Counted from the first letter of the stretch, positions 20,817 to 27,771 are shown. The stretch is 55,890 nucleotides of DNA from Streptomyces echinoruber (GCF_014651135.1 NZ_BMWH01000036.1:1-55890), one strand, 5' to 3'. A program made the numbers and translations. Notes: a model not told the origin generated them from the sequence alone.

Positions 20817-22514
20817 ATGCTCGAAAGCTCAACCCGCGCGGGTCATCATGACGTGCCAGACACCTTCCTGGGGGTCCCCCCGGAAGACCTGGTGGACCTG
20901 TACGTCCGCAAGTCCGTCAAGGTCTCCGGGCACCGTCGTGACCTGTCCACAGACGCCCAGGAGGCCCTTGGTCGACGGTGGGCGGCGCGGGAGGGGAAGA
21001 CCGTACGCTGGGTCTGGAAGGACATTCTGTCCGGGTATAAGGACATCAAGCGGCCCGACTATGACAAGGCCTTGGCGTCCGTGGTCAAGGGGGAGGTGGG
21101 GACGCTCTGGTGTTACCGCGTGGACCGGTGGAGCCGGAAGGGTGCCCGGTCCGTCCTGGACATCCTGGAACCGGCCGACGGTTCCCCGCCGCGTCGGTTG
21201 GTCTTTCATGATGACTACCTGGACAGCAGCAACCCCCGGGACCGTCGCCAGATCATCAACCGGGCGGAGGATGCGCGGGAGGAGTCCGAACGGATCTCCC
21301 ACCGGGTGAAGGACACCAAGAACTATCAGCGTGATCAGGGCATGTGGGTTGCCGGGAAGACGCCCTATGGCCTGGCCATGGACCCCAAGACGCGGAAGCT
21401 GATCAGGGACCTGGCGTGGGCCATCCCGCGCGGGGAGGACGACGAACCCCCGGCCGGCATTCCGGAGGAGCTGGCGAACCTGACCAAGGCAGATGTGGCG
21501 GAGCGCATCCACAGGGAGGCCCGGACCGGCAAGCGGTCGTCCAGGGACATTTCCAACGGCCTGAATGACGACGGTATCCCGTCGGCGTCCGGCGGCCGGT
21601 GGAGCCCGGGCGTGGTGTACCACATCGTCCAGAACCCGGTGTATGCCGGTTGGCAGATTACGCACACACAGCCGAACGGCCGGGGGAAGCGCATCCGGTA
21701 CCGCAACGAACGCGGGGAGCTGGTCCGCGTGGGTGTAGACCTGGTGACCGATGCGCAGTTGCGGGAGGCCCAGGCAGCCCTTGCGGGCCTGAAGCTGCCC
21801 CAGACGGAGGGCAAGGTCCGGGACGGCCTGGCCAAGCATCTACTGACCGACATCCTGACGTGTGCCGGGTGCGACGGTGCTATGTGCTGGGACGGCCGGT
21901 CCTACCAGTGCAACAAGGACAAGGTGACCCCGTGCCCCGAACCGGCGTCGGCCATGGGCACGTCCCTGGAGGCGTACGTGGTCAAGCGCTGGAAAGACCA
22001 GCTCACGAACGCGGACCTGGACGACCCGCTATTGGTCGCCGTGGCCCAGCGATGGGCGTCCCATGAGGCTCCGAAGGAGACGGAGGACATCCAGGCGGCC
22101 AGGGTGGCGCTTGCCCAGGCGGACGCCAGCCTGAAGCGGCTGATGGAGGACCGGCAGGCGGGCCACTACGACGGTCCGGCGTCCCGCTACTTCCCCCAGC
22201 TCCTGGCGGACGCCAACAAGGCCGTGACGGACGCCCAGGAGACGATGAACAAGCTGGGCGGCGGACTGAAGGTGGACATCTCGTTCCTGCTGGAGCCGGA
22301 GTCTTTGGATGCGGCATGGGCGGACGCGGACCTGGCGTTCCGCCGGGATCTCCTCCGGCTGGCTATTGACGATGTGCGCGTGACCAAGCTCCCGGAGGGG
22401 GCCCAGAAGCGGTTCAAGGGTGACGACCGGGTGACCGTCACGTGGGCCACGCCGGAGGTGTGGGTGGCGGCGACGCCCCAGGATGAAGCCGTTGAGGCGG
22501 AGTTGGCGGCTTGA
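20817..22514 (+). CDS. int: large serine integrase (site-specific recombinase)
   Basis: A 565-residue large serine recombinase. The N-terminal resolvase domain has the nucleophile S33 in DLYVRKSVK and the arginine motif YRVDRWSRKG. A recombinase domain (about residues 170-320) contains RDISNGLNDDGIPSASGGRW and NPVYAGWQ. The zinc ribbon has Cys349 and Cys352 in TCAGC with further Cys in YQCNKDKVTPCP, and a coiled-coil follows at about 415-480. It cuts and joins attP and attB in a directional way and needs a partner factor for excision. ATG 20817 is chosen. An in-frame codon at 20766 would overlap the attP arm. There is no Shine-Dalgarno sequence, but CATACT at 20805-20810 could give a leaderless message. 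Confidence 0.95.
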   Translation: MLESSTRAGHHDVPDTFLGVPPEDLVDLYVRKSVKVSGHRRDLSTDAQEALGRRWAAREGKTVRWVWKDILSGYKDIKRPDYDKALASVVKGEVGTLWCYRVDRWSRKGARSVLDILEPADGSPPRRLVFHDDYLDSSNPRDRRQIINRAEDAREESERISHRVKDTKNYQRDQGMWVAGKTPYGLAMDPKTRKLIRDLAWAIPRGEDDEPPAGIPEELANLTKADVAERIHREARTGKRSSRDISNGLNDDGIPSASGGRWSPGVVYHIVQNPVYAGWQITHTQPNGRGKRIRYRNERGELVRVGVDLVTDAQLREAQAALAGLKLPQTEGKVRDGLAKHLLTDILTCAGCDGAMCWDGRSYQCNKDKVTPCPEPASAMGTSLEAYVVKRWKDQLTNADLDDPLLVAVAQRWASHEAPKETEDIQAARVALAQADASLKRLMEDRQAGHYDGPASRYFPQLLADANKAVTDAQETMNKLGGGLKVDISFLLEPESLDAAWADADLAFRRDLLRLAIDDVRVTKLPEGAQKRFKGDDRVTVTWATPEVWVAATPQDEAVEAELAA

Positions 22515-22524
22515 TGGGGCAGTG

Positions 22525-22559
22525 ATCACCCCCGGACACGCTTGTCCGTAAGGGGTGAT
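22525..22559 (+). terminator. terminator-like hairpin after the integrase
   Basis: ATCACCCC (22525-22532) pairs with GGGGTGAT (22552-22559), and inside it CGGACA (22533-22538) pairs with TGTCCG (22543-22548) around a CGCT loop. It begins 10 bp after the integrase stop. Confidence 0.7.
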
Positions 22560-22654
22560 GCGTGACACATGGAGGAGGGCCGCCCCGCCAAGGGACCGAC
22601 CCTCTTTCGCGTTGCGTGATGGCCAGGTGACCTCTCCGTCACGGAACGGAGGCA

Positions 22655-22742
22655 CAGGGGGGCAAGAAAAGTGCCCTGGGACCCTTCTTTCTACATACGC
22701 ATATAGAGAAGAAGGAGCGCAGGGCACTTTTCTTGCCCCCTG
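22655..22742. repeat. 88-nt near-perfect inverted repeat
   Basis: The outer arms at 22655-22678 and 22720-22742 are complementary over 23 positions except for one extra G in the left arm. Inner arms CCTTCTTTCTA (22683-22693) and TAGAGAAGAAGG (22704-22715) extend the structure with one bulge, leaving an AT-rich loop CATACGCATA. Neighbouring genes all run rightward, so a simple two-sided terminator is not required here. An origin, transfer or recombination role, or a long RNA hairpin, is possible. Confidence 0.9.
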
Positions 22743-22831
22743 GCCTCACCCAAGGACGGAGGGCGACCCCGGCGGGTGTCACGGCCCCCAGTGAATGGAG
22801 ACAGACGGACCGCAGACCGTCCCGTGCGCTT

Positions 22832-22906
22832 GGCCCCCGTTTCGCGGGTGGTGCCTCCCTGGGTTCTGCGGCCGGGTGAGTGCGCCTCTGTGACGGGGGC
22901 CTTTTT
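22832..22906 (+). ncRNA. possible structured RNA ending in a stem plus T5
   Basis: GGCCCCCGT (22832-22840) pairs with ACGGGGGCC (22893-22901), followed directly by TTTTT (22902-22906). The 52-nt interior contains further short pairings. It could be the end of a small RNA or an attenuator. No promoter was identified. Confidence 0.3.
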
Positions 22907-23255
22907 GCTTGGTGCATCGCGCCCCGGACGGTTCTCTCCTCCCGTCCTGGCGTCCAGGCCACGGCGGTGCACCAATACACGCGGGCGGCCACGGGCCGTC
23001 CGTTCTCCTGATGAGTCGCCAGCTCCACGGAGGGGCCCCGGCCGGATGCTCTCCCAGCGTCCCGCCGGGGCCGACTGGCGGCCGTTCACGCACCGGGCAG
23101 GGTGCCAATCGAGAACGCAGACTCCCGGCGGTGGGCCGGGCCGCCTCCAGGCAAACCAACCCACCCCCGATAGGGCTCGTTCGGACCCGTTGCTCCCAGG
23201 GCTGCCCCCTTGGTTGAGCACGGAGCCGGACGGGCCCTTTTCGCGTTCCGGGACC

Positions 23256-23280
23256 AAGTCGGTCCTGGAGATACCGACTT
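23256..23280 (+). promoter_or_regulatory. 8-bp inverted repeat directly before the ribosome binding site of the 23291 gene
   Basis: AAGTCGGT (23256-23263) and ACCGACTT (23273-23280) are perfect inverted copies with a 9-bp spacer. GGAG (23281-23284) follows at once. It may be a DNA operator or an RNA hairpin controlling translation of the operon start. Confidence 0.5.
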
Positions 23281-23290
23281 GGAGTGATCC

Positions 23291-23974
23291 GTGAGCACGA
23301 TCAACCCCCATGACGCCTTGGACGACCGCGCACGGACGACCGTGTACAACTGGCCGGTGGTGACCATCGCGTGGCATGAGCCGACGGCCCCCACGCGGGT
23401 CCACGACGCCTATGCGGCCCTCCGGGAGGGCCTGGACGTGGTGAGCCGTCTCCGGGAGGAGTTCCGGGAGCTGCGGACGGCCGACGAACGCCAGGAGCGG
23501 GAGCGGCGGGAGGCTCACGCGGCCCACCTGGCCGGCGGCCCGGCCCCCAAGGCGTACAAGCGCGTGGACTACCTGGCCCAGCGGGAGGACAAGCTCCTGG
23601 CCCTCCAGGCGGCCCAGAACCGGGCCCGGGAGCTGAGGGCCCAGTACGACGCCATGGAGACGGACCCGGCGGTCATGGCGGAGGAGCGGGACGCCCTGGT
23701 GAGGGCCCTAGAGGGCGAACACGCCCGCATGGCGGAGCTGGCCGTGGAGGCCGAACGCGCATACCAGCGGTTCGCGGCCGTTAGGGCCCGCGCGGAGTAC
23801 CTGTCCCTGGAGCTGGGCGACGTGGAGGCCCCGGCGGGACTGAAGCACGCCAACGACGACGTGACCGACGGGACGGAGTGGGGCGCGATCCTCCGCGTGG
23901 CGCAGTCCACGGACCCCAAGGTGACCGGGGAGTGGCTGGTCTCCGCCCTCCAGGACGCCCACTCCAAGGCGTGA
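23291..23974 (+). CDS. coiled-coil protein of unknown function (element)
   Basis: A 227-residue soluble protein. After a short N-terminal segment (TVYNWPVVTIAWHEP), residues about 40-190 are almost entirely charged helices rich in Glu, Arg and Ala (REEFRELRTADERQERER, LQAAQNRARELRAQYD), predicted coiled-coil. The C-terminal 40 residues (GTEWGAILRVAQSTDPKVTG) look globular. I do not recognise a family. The GTG start is set by GGAG 7 bp upstream. It heads a rightward group with the three small genes to 24818, and an inverted repeat sits in front of it. A structural or DNA-maintenance role would be only a guess. Confidence 0.75.
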   Translation: MSTINPHDALDDRARTTVYNWPVVTIAWHEPTAPTRVHDAYAALREGLDVVSRLREEFRELRTADERQERERREAHAAHLAGGPAPKAYKRVDYLAQREDKLLALQAAQNRARELRAQYDAMETDPAVMAEERDALVRALEGEHARMAELAVEAERAYQRFAAVRARAEYLSLELGDVEAPAGLKHANDDVTDGTEWGAILRVAQSTDPKVTGEWLVSALQDAHSKA

Positions 23975-24061
23975 GCGCCCATCTGGGGGCCTGGCGGCGT
24001 GGCCGGGCCCCGTTCCCCCATCAGGGCCCTGGCGGGCCCCAGAGAGACCCTGGAGGCTGAT

Positions 24062-24301
24062 GTGAACTTTGTTGCCTGGCTCCAGGAGCAGACAGGCCGG
24101 GAGGACGCCACGGGCCGTGTCGCCCTGGCCGTCACCAACCACCTGGCAGAGGGCTGGACGCCCCGGTCCGGCTCCGTGGATGAAGTCCGCAAGCTGGGCT
24201 TGGCCCTGGCCGACGTGGACGCGGCGGACGCCCGGTACCGGGCGGGCCACATGGAGAACCCGTTCCTCCCGGAGGAGCTGGAGATGGGGGCCGCCAGATG
24301 A
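24062..24301 (+). CDS. small protein with YozE/SAM-like N-terminal stretch (element)
   Basis: A 79-residue protein starting at GTG 24062, placed 5 bp after GGAGG (24052-24056). An earlier in-frame start at 23999 is rejected for lack of a binding site. The segment FVAWLQEQTGREDATGRVALAV resembles the small YozE/SAM-like fold found in actinobacterial plasmid and phage proteins, and the rest (SVDEVRKLGLALADVDAADARYRAG) is helical. Its stop overlaps the next start (ATGA), so the two are translationally coupled. Function unknown. Confidence 0.65.
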   Translation: MNFVAWLQEQTGREDATGRVALAVTNHLAEGWTPRSGSVDEVRKLGLALADVDAADARYRAGHMENPFLPEELEMGAAR

Positions 24302-24564
24302 CATACCGATCACCGGCCAACACCCGCCGTGAAGTGCTGAGTTGGCTACAGGCTCACCGGGACCCGTCGGTCACGACCCTGACGCACCGGGCCCGCATCC
24401 TGGCGGCCCTGGCCGTGGAGCGGCCGGAGCTGGTGGCCGCCATCACCAGCACGGAGTTCCGGGGCCTGTGTGCCCACGTCTTCAAGGACCCGCATGGAGC
24501 CCACGTTCCCGGGTTCGTCCGCCACGGCCGGGAGACGGCCGCCCCCCATGGAGTAGCCGCGTGA
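24298..24564 (+). CDS. small protein of unknown function (element)
   Basis: An 88-residue protein whose ATG overlaps the stop of the previous gene by 4 bp and whose own stop overlaps the next GTG by 4 bp. The sequence is mostly helical (RREVLSWLQAHRDPSVTTLT, ARILAALAVERPELVAAI) with a His-rich C-terminus (HVFKDPHGAHVPGFVRHGRE). No family is recognised. The double overlap argues that it is a real gene in a coupled operon. Confidence 0.65.
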   Translation: MTYRSPANTRREVLSWLQAHRDPSVTTLTHRARILAALAVERPELVAAITSTEFRGLCAHVFKDPHGAHVPGFVRHGRETAAPHGVAA

Positions 24565-24818
24565 GTCATCAGAGAACCAACGCCCGGGTGGCCGCCGTGG
24601 CCGCTGAAGTCGTGGCCCGGCTGGGTGCCACGCATACCGACGGCACGGACCCCGCCACGGCGTCCATGTCCACGGCTGTCCGTGTGGGCCGTGGCGGACT
24701 GGACCCGACGGCCCGGCCGGAGAGCCAGGACCCGGCCGACCTGGCCAGCCGTGTCCCGCGTGACGTGCGGACCGGAGGCACCATCCGGCCGAGTGAGGCC
24801 GTGGCCTGGCTCGCATGA
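24561..24818 (+). CDS. small protein of unknown function (element)
   Basis: An 85-residue protein beginning MSHQRTNARVAAVAAEVVAR at GTG 24561, overlapping the preceding stop (GTGA). After the N-terminal helix the chain is Asp/Pro/Arg-rich and probably flexible (GLDPTARPESQDPADLASRV), ending SEAVAWLA. No recognisable domain. Support comes from the coupled overlap and from the frame staying open in the operon direction. It ends the 23291-24818 group. Confidence 0.55.
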   Translation: MSHQRTNARVAAVAAEVVARLGATHTDGTDPATASMSTAVRVGRGGLDPTARPESQDPADLASRVPRDVRTGGTIRPSEAVAWLA

Positions 24819-25023
24819 GCCGGACGCCCCCGTGGGACCTGGGGGGTACCCCCCTCCAGGGCGGCCGGGACATCGAAGCGTGATAGCGGATCTGCCTCTG
24901 TACGGGTTCCAAGGTCTGTGAGCGGCCCGAACGGCCGCCACACACGGCTCCTGGCCTGGGCGGACGCCGCTCAGGGACGCACGCCGGAGTGGGCCGTAAC
25001 AGGCGTTTCACTAAGTCCGCCCC

Positions 25024-25067
25024 AAGGGCCCCGACCATTCCCCGCGTGGGACCGGTCGGGGCCCTTT
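25024..25067 (+). terminator. strong intrinsic terminator
   Basis: AAGGGCCCCGACC (25024-25036) and GGTCGGGGCCCTT (25054-25066) form a perfect 13-bp stem with a 17-nt loop and end in TTT. It closes the 23291-24818 group. Confidence 0.85.
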
Positions 25068-25153
25068 GGCGTACCGGGAGCCGATTACGGAGCGCTCAGC
25101 CGGCCGTCACCCGAGAGTGAACATGCGCGCCAACTCCCTGGCGCTAGACGCCC

Positions 25154-25200
25154 TTGACGGCATCGGTCTGTGGGGTGATGGTCGTGGAACGTCATAGAAC
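25154..25200 (+). promoter_or_regulatory. candidate promoter with GGAAC direct repeats before the DUF6879/XRE operon
   Basis: TTGACG (25154-25159) and GATGGT (25177-25182) are 17 bp apart. Immediately after comes CGTGGAACGTCATAGAAC (25183-25200), two GAAC half-sites 10 bp apart, matching the pattern at 26830-26847. Placed over the start point, it would suit repression by the XRE protein of this operon. Confidence 0.5.
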
Positions 25201-25222
25201 CTACAGGAGGGCGGAGCCAGTC

Positions 25223-25465
25223 ATGGCGCTACGGTTCATCGCTAAGGACCCGAACACCAACGGGACGCAGTGCCCCACGGCTTGGGTGGACGACGAAGCG
25301 AAGGAGATCGTCATTCAGGGCTGGCAGGCCGGGGAAGAACTCTTGGCCCAGTGCCGGGAGACGGGCCCGATCCCGGAGACGGAGGGAGTGGTACGGCTGC
25401 CCATCCGTATGGTGTCTGTACTGAGGGAGGCGTGTGATGTCGCAGACCGACTTGGCGTTCACTGA
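25223..25465 (+). CDS. small protein of DUF6879/XRE loci
   Basis: An 80-residue protein (MALRFIAKDPNTNGTQCPTA at the start, then VVRLPIRMVSVLREACDVAD near the end) of a type repeatedly seen next to DUF6879 and XRE-DUF5753 genes in Streptomyces. ATG 25223 follows AGGAGGGCGGAG (25205-25216). An in-frame start at 25154 would place the promoter inside the gene. It takes the position that small DUF397-type proteins occupy in WhiJ-like loci. Its end overlaps the next gene by 29 bp. Function is unknown; a toxin or partner protein role is inferred from the arrangement only. Confidence 0.7.
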   Translation: MALRFIAKDPNTNGTQCPTAWVDDEAKEIVIQGWQAGEELLAQCRETGPIPETEGVVRLPIRMVSVLREACDVADRLGVH

Positions 25466-25961
25466 CCTACTCGCCACCACCCACCACTCAGCCGTCCACC
25501 TGGAGATGCGCGACTCCTACGGCATCGGAGAGGAGGCAGCGGAGTTCGAACGGTGGCGTTCCGGCTGGCGGCCCGACCCGGACCCGGCAACGTGGTGGAA
25601 CGACTTCCACACGTGGGTCCGTGACGCGACCGCACGAGGGGTGGTGTTCCGCCGGGCCCGAATCGTGTCCGAGCCGGTAAGCGAGTACATCCGCTACGAA
25701 CACGCCTGCACCTACCAGAACCTGGCGGCCGGGGAACTGGTTCGGTGGCTCCCCCGCCGGAAGGCGTCGGACATTGCTCTCCCCGGGAATGACTTCTGGC
25801 TCTTTGACGGCCGCGTGATCATGTGGAACCACTTCACAGGTGAGGGCGGATCGGCCGGGCCGGAGCTGGACGAGCGTTCCGAGGTGGCGAAGCTGTGCGC
25901 GTCGGCATTCGATGCCGTCTGGGAGCGCGCGACGCCGCACAAGGACTACAAGATCCGATAG
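25437..25961 (+). CDS. DUF6879-family protein
   Basis: A 174-residue protein with the DUF6879 signature: AVHLEMRDSYG near the N-terminus, a Trp-rich centre (WWNDFHTWVRDATARGVVFR), ARIVSEPVSEYIRYE, then RWLPRRKASDIALPGNDFWL and FDGRVIMWNHFTGEG. GGGAGG at 25425-25430 points to ATG 25437 rather than the GTG at 25434. Such proteins lie beside XRE-DUF5753 regulators in developmental or toxin-antitoxin-like actinomycete loci. Biochemical activity is unknown. The following regulator gene starts 12 bp after its stop. Confidence 0.85.
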   Translation: MSQTDLAFTDLLATTHHSAVHLEMRDSYGIGEEAAEFERWRSGWRPDPDPATWWNDFHTWVRDATARGVVFRRARIVSEPVSEYIRYEHACTYQNLAAGELVRWLPRRKASDIALPGNDFWLFDGRVIMWNHFTGEGGSAGPELDERSEVAKLCASAFDAVWERATPHKDYKIR

Positions 25962-25973
25962 ACCTATCAGCAC

Positions 25974-26825
25974 ATGCCCGCGTCCCCGTCATCAAGCGTC
26001 CAGGCTGCCCGCAAGGCGGTTGCCGACCGGCTCCGGGAACTCCGGAGGGACGCGGGCCTGACCGGCCACGCCCTGGCCAAGAGGGCCGGTTGGTACAAGT
26101 CCAAGGTGTCCCGGCTGGAGAACGCCGTGACCCCGCCATCGGACGACGACATACGCCGATGGTGCGCAGCGTGCCAGGCAGAGGACCAGGCCGCCGACCT
26201 GATCGCGGCGGCCCGGTCCGCCGACAACATGTATGTGGAGTGGCGGCGGGTCCAGCGCACCGGTCTGCGCAGGCTTCAGGAGTCGTACGTCTCCCTCTAC
26301 GAGCGCACGCGGGTGTTCCGGACCTACTGCGCCAACGTCGTCCCCGGCGTCCTTCAGACGCACGAATACGCTACGGCCCTACTGCGGTCCATCAGCCAGT
26401 TTCACGAGACGCCGGACGATGTGGCGGACGCCGTGGAAGCCCGGTTGGCCCGGTCGGCGCGCGTCGTCCGGGAGGGAGACCACCGGTTCGCCCTGCTCCT
26501 GGAGGAGTCGGTCCTTCGGCACCGTGTGGGCGACGCGGAGACGATGGCCGGCCAGTTGGGTTACCTGCTGTCCGCTATGGCGTTCCCGTCCGTGTCCCTG
26601 GGCGTGATCCCGTTCTCCGCCGAGCGTCGCATGTGGATGATCGAGACGTTCACCGTCTACGACGACGAACAGGCAGAAGCGGAGCTATTAACTGCCCGCG
26701 TGAACGTGACCGCGCCCACTGACGTGCGGCAGTACCTGAAGGCATTCGGAGAGTTCTCTCGGCTGGCGGTCCACGGTGCCGAAGCGCGGGCCCTGATCAC
26801 AGCAGCTATCGACGCCTTGGAGTGA
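25974..26825 (+). CDS. XRE regulator with DUF5753 domain (WhiJ/Scr1-antitoxin-like)
   Basis: A 283-residue regulator. Residues about 15-70 are an XRE helix-turn-helix (RLRELRRDAGLTGHALAKRA, SKVSRLENAVTPPS). The rest is a DUF5753 domain with YERTRVFRTYCANVVPGVLQ, HRFALLLEESVLRHRVGD and LGVIPFSAERRMWMIETFTV. This architecture is shared by WhiJ-like developmental regulators and by the antitoxin-like partner of Scr1 proteins. GGAAC direct repeats stand before its operon (25183-25200) and just behind it (26830-26847), which suggests autoregulation and control of the next operon. Confidence 0.9.
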   Translation: MPASPSSSVQAARKAVADRLRELRRDAGLTGHALAKRAGWYKSKVSRLENAVTPPSDDDIRRWCAACQAEDQAADLIAAARSADNMYVEWRRVQRTGLRRLQESYVSLYERTRVFRTYCANVVPGVLQTHEYATALLRSISQFHETPDDVADAVEARLARSARVVREGDHRFALLLEESVLRHRVGDAETMAGQLGYLLSAMAFPSVSLGVIPFSAERRMWMIETFTVYDDEQAEAELLTARVNVTAPTDVRQYLKAFGEFSRLAVHGAEARALITAAIDALE

Positions 26826-26829
26826 ACCG

Positions 26830-26881
26830 CGTGGAACTCCGTGGAACTTTCTTGGAGTTGCTCATTTCGCGTCTCTAGCGT
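26830..26881 (+). promoter_or_regulatory. GGAAC direct-repeat operator and promoter for the small-gene/RiPP-like operon
   Basis: CGTGGAACTCCGTGGAAC (26830-26847) repeats the pattern at 25183-25200. It lies just upstream of TTGGAG (26852-26857) and TAGCGT (26876-26881), spaced 18 bp. The predicted start point is at or next to the ATG at 26889, so the message is probably leaderless. Confidence 0.55.
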
Positions 26882-26888
26882 GCTGGGC

Positions 26889-27094
26889 ATGGCAACTACC
26901 GAGAGAGCCCAGGCAACGACGGCCGGTAGCAAAGTGCCGGAAGTCGGTCAGGTGGTCCACGACACCCGCCGTCACAAGGACGGTCGCGTCATGGGCCATG
27001 AAGGCCCGTACGTCCAGCTCCGCCCGCTTGGCGGTGGTCGGGAGTGGGACGCGGACCCCGGAGCCCTGGAGCCGGTGGAGAGGACGCGCCCGTG
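26889..27094 (+). CDS. small beta-type protein (element)
   Basis: A 68-residue protein starting at ATG 26889, the predicted transcription start, so probably leaderless. The core VGQVVHDTRRHKDGRVMGHE followed by GPYVQLRPLGGGREWDADP is a short beta-rich, KOW-like motif common in small Streptomyces proteins near XRE-DUF5753 loci. A related pattern occurs in the 27367 gene of the same operon. The TGA at 27093-27095 closes it, sharing one base with the next ATG. Function unknown. Confidence 0.65.
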
Positions 27095-27187
27095 ATGGTG
27101 TTCCTCGGCCGGTACGCGGGGCCCGTGTTGATCGCGGCTGTGGCTGGCGTCTGCGGGTTCGTTCTCGGTATGGCCCTGGGCGGCTGA
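27095..27187 (+). CDS. 30-residue single-helix membrane peptide (element)
   Basis: ATG 27095 overlaps the previous stop by one base (TGATG) and opens a 30-codon frame. The sequence MVFLGRYAGPVLIAAVAGVC plus GFVLGMALGG is almost entirely one transmembrane helix. Its position within a tight chain of overlapping genes is the main support. It could be a small membrane regulator or toxin-like peptide, or a chance frame. Confidence 0.45.
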   Translation: MVFLGRYAGPVLIAAVAGVCGFVLGMALGG

Positions 27188-27190
27188 TCA

Positions 27191-27370
27191 ATGATTACCG
27201 GTCAGGCCACCGTTCCGGTTCCGCAGGCGGAGCCCCCGCCCATTCCCCGCTGTGCCATCTGCCGCGCGGCAGCCACCACCCGCGAGCGGGCCCGCCAGAT
27301 CGGCAGCCCGTTGAGTGTCCGCGCGGCAAGCGACACGATCCGCGAGCATCCCCACCGGAGGGTCCAGTGA
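27191..27370 (+). CDS. 59-residue CxxC protein (element)
   Basis: ATG 27191 starts 3 bp after the previous stop. The product has a Pro-rich lead (VPVPQAEPPPIPRC), then CAIC and an Arg-rich helix (TTRERARQIGSPLSVRAASD) ending EHPHRRVQ. Small proteins with this CxxC-plus-helix layout are frequent in actinomycete mobile elements. The stop overlaps the next GTG by 3 bases. Function unknown. Confidence 0.55.
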   Translation: MITGQATVPVPQAEPPPIPRCAICRAAATTRERARQIGSPLSVRAASDTIREHPHRRVQ

Positions 27371-27669
27371 CCGTCAGAACCGTCTCCCGCACGCCGGTAC
27401 CCCCTCGGCCCCCGGTCATCCGGCCCCGGGCGGGGACGGGTTACCCCGGCCCGGAGGCGGTGCCCGTGGGCGGGATCGTCGTGGACAAGGACCGGGACAT
27501 GGTGGCCAGGGTCGATGAGATCGACGGCCGATGGGTGGAGGTGTCCCGGCCCACGGGCCTGTCATGGCGGGTCAACTGGATGAGGCTCCGTCCCGCCACT
27601 GAACGGGAACACCACCAGCTCCGGGCGCTGGGCAGGCTTCACCAGCAGCAGCGTCGGGGCATGCCCTGA
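27367..27669 (+). CDS. 100-residue small beta-type protein (element)
   Basis: GTG 27367 overlaps the preceding TGA. After a Pro/Arg-rich N-terminus, residues about 33-80 (VGGIVVDKDRDMVARVDEID, WVEVSRPTGLSWRVNWMRLR) repeat the pattern of the 26889 protein: a glycine turn, V-x-D, R-V, a short strand, P-x-G, then W near the end. The two are probably diverged relatives. A Gln/His-rich tail ends the chain. The function is not known. Confidence 0.65.
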   Translation: MTVRTVSRTPVPPRPPVIRPRAGTGYPGPEAVPVGGIVVDKDRDMVARVDEIDGRWVEVSRPTGLSWRVNWMRLRPATEREHHQLRALGRLHQQQRRGMP

Positions 27670-27695
27670 CCCGCGTCCCGGCACCAACTCAGACT

Positions 27696-27735
27696 CCGGC
27701 CCGGTGGGACCACGGACAGCAGACCACCGGGCCGG
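27696..27735 (+). promoter_or_regulatory. 12-bp perfect inverted repeat between the 27367 gene and the peptide gene
   Basis: CCGGCCCGGTGG (27696-27707) pairs with CCACCGGGCCGG (27724-27735) with a 16-nt loop and no T tract. It lies 36 bp before the peptide start. It could protect or partly end the message, letting the peptide/methyltransferase pair be expressed at a different level. Confidence 0.6.
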
Positions 27736-27771
27736 TCCGGCACCATTCATCGAGATGAAGGAGAGACGACG

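Larger units (their letters stand above)
22515..23290. other. non-coding region of the element with several strong secondary-structure signals
   Basis: About 775 bp between the integrase and the next gene. ORFs here, the longest 22776-23294, have weak codon bias. It holds a terminator hairpin, an 88-nt inverted repeat, a second stem followed by T5, and an operator-like repeat. It could contain an origin, a transfer site or a small RNA. Confidence 0.6.
24819..25222. other. element intergenic region with terminator and promoter
   Basis: About 400 bp between operons. It contains the terminator at 25024-25067 and the promoter/operator at 25154-25200. Nothing else is convincing, and no tRNA-like fold is seen. 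Confidence 0.6.

Noticed and set aside
23008..23015. CTGATGAG resembling a hammerhead ribozyme core in the element's non-coding region
   Set aside because: The matching GAAA and closing stems are not present within reach, so no hammerhead fold can be drawn.
22776..23294. 172-codon frame in the element's non-coding region
   Set aside because: Codon third positions are not GC-biased as in neighbouring genes. The frame runs through the T5 stem and the operator-like repeat, and there is no ribosome binding site.
24880..24960. Possible tRNA-like sequence (GGTTCC-containing) before the DUF6879 operon
   Set aside because: No acceptor stem or anticodon arm can be formed. The element uses a protein gene, not a tRNA, as attachment site.
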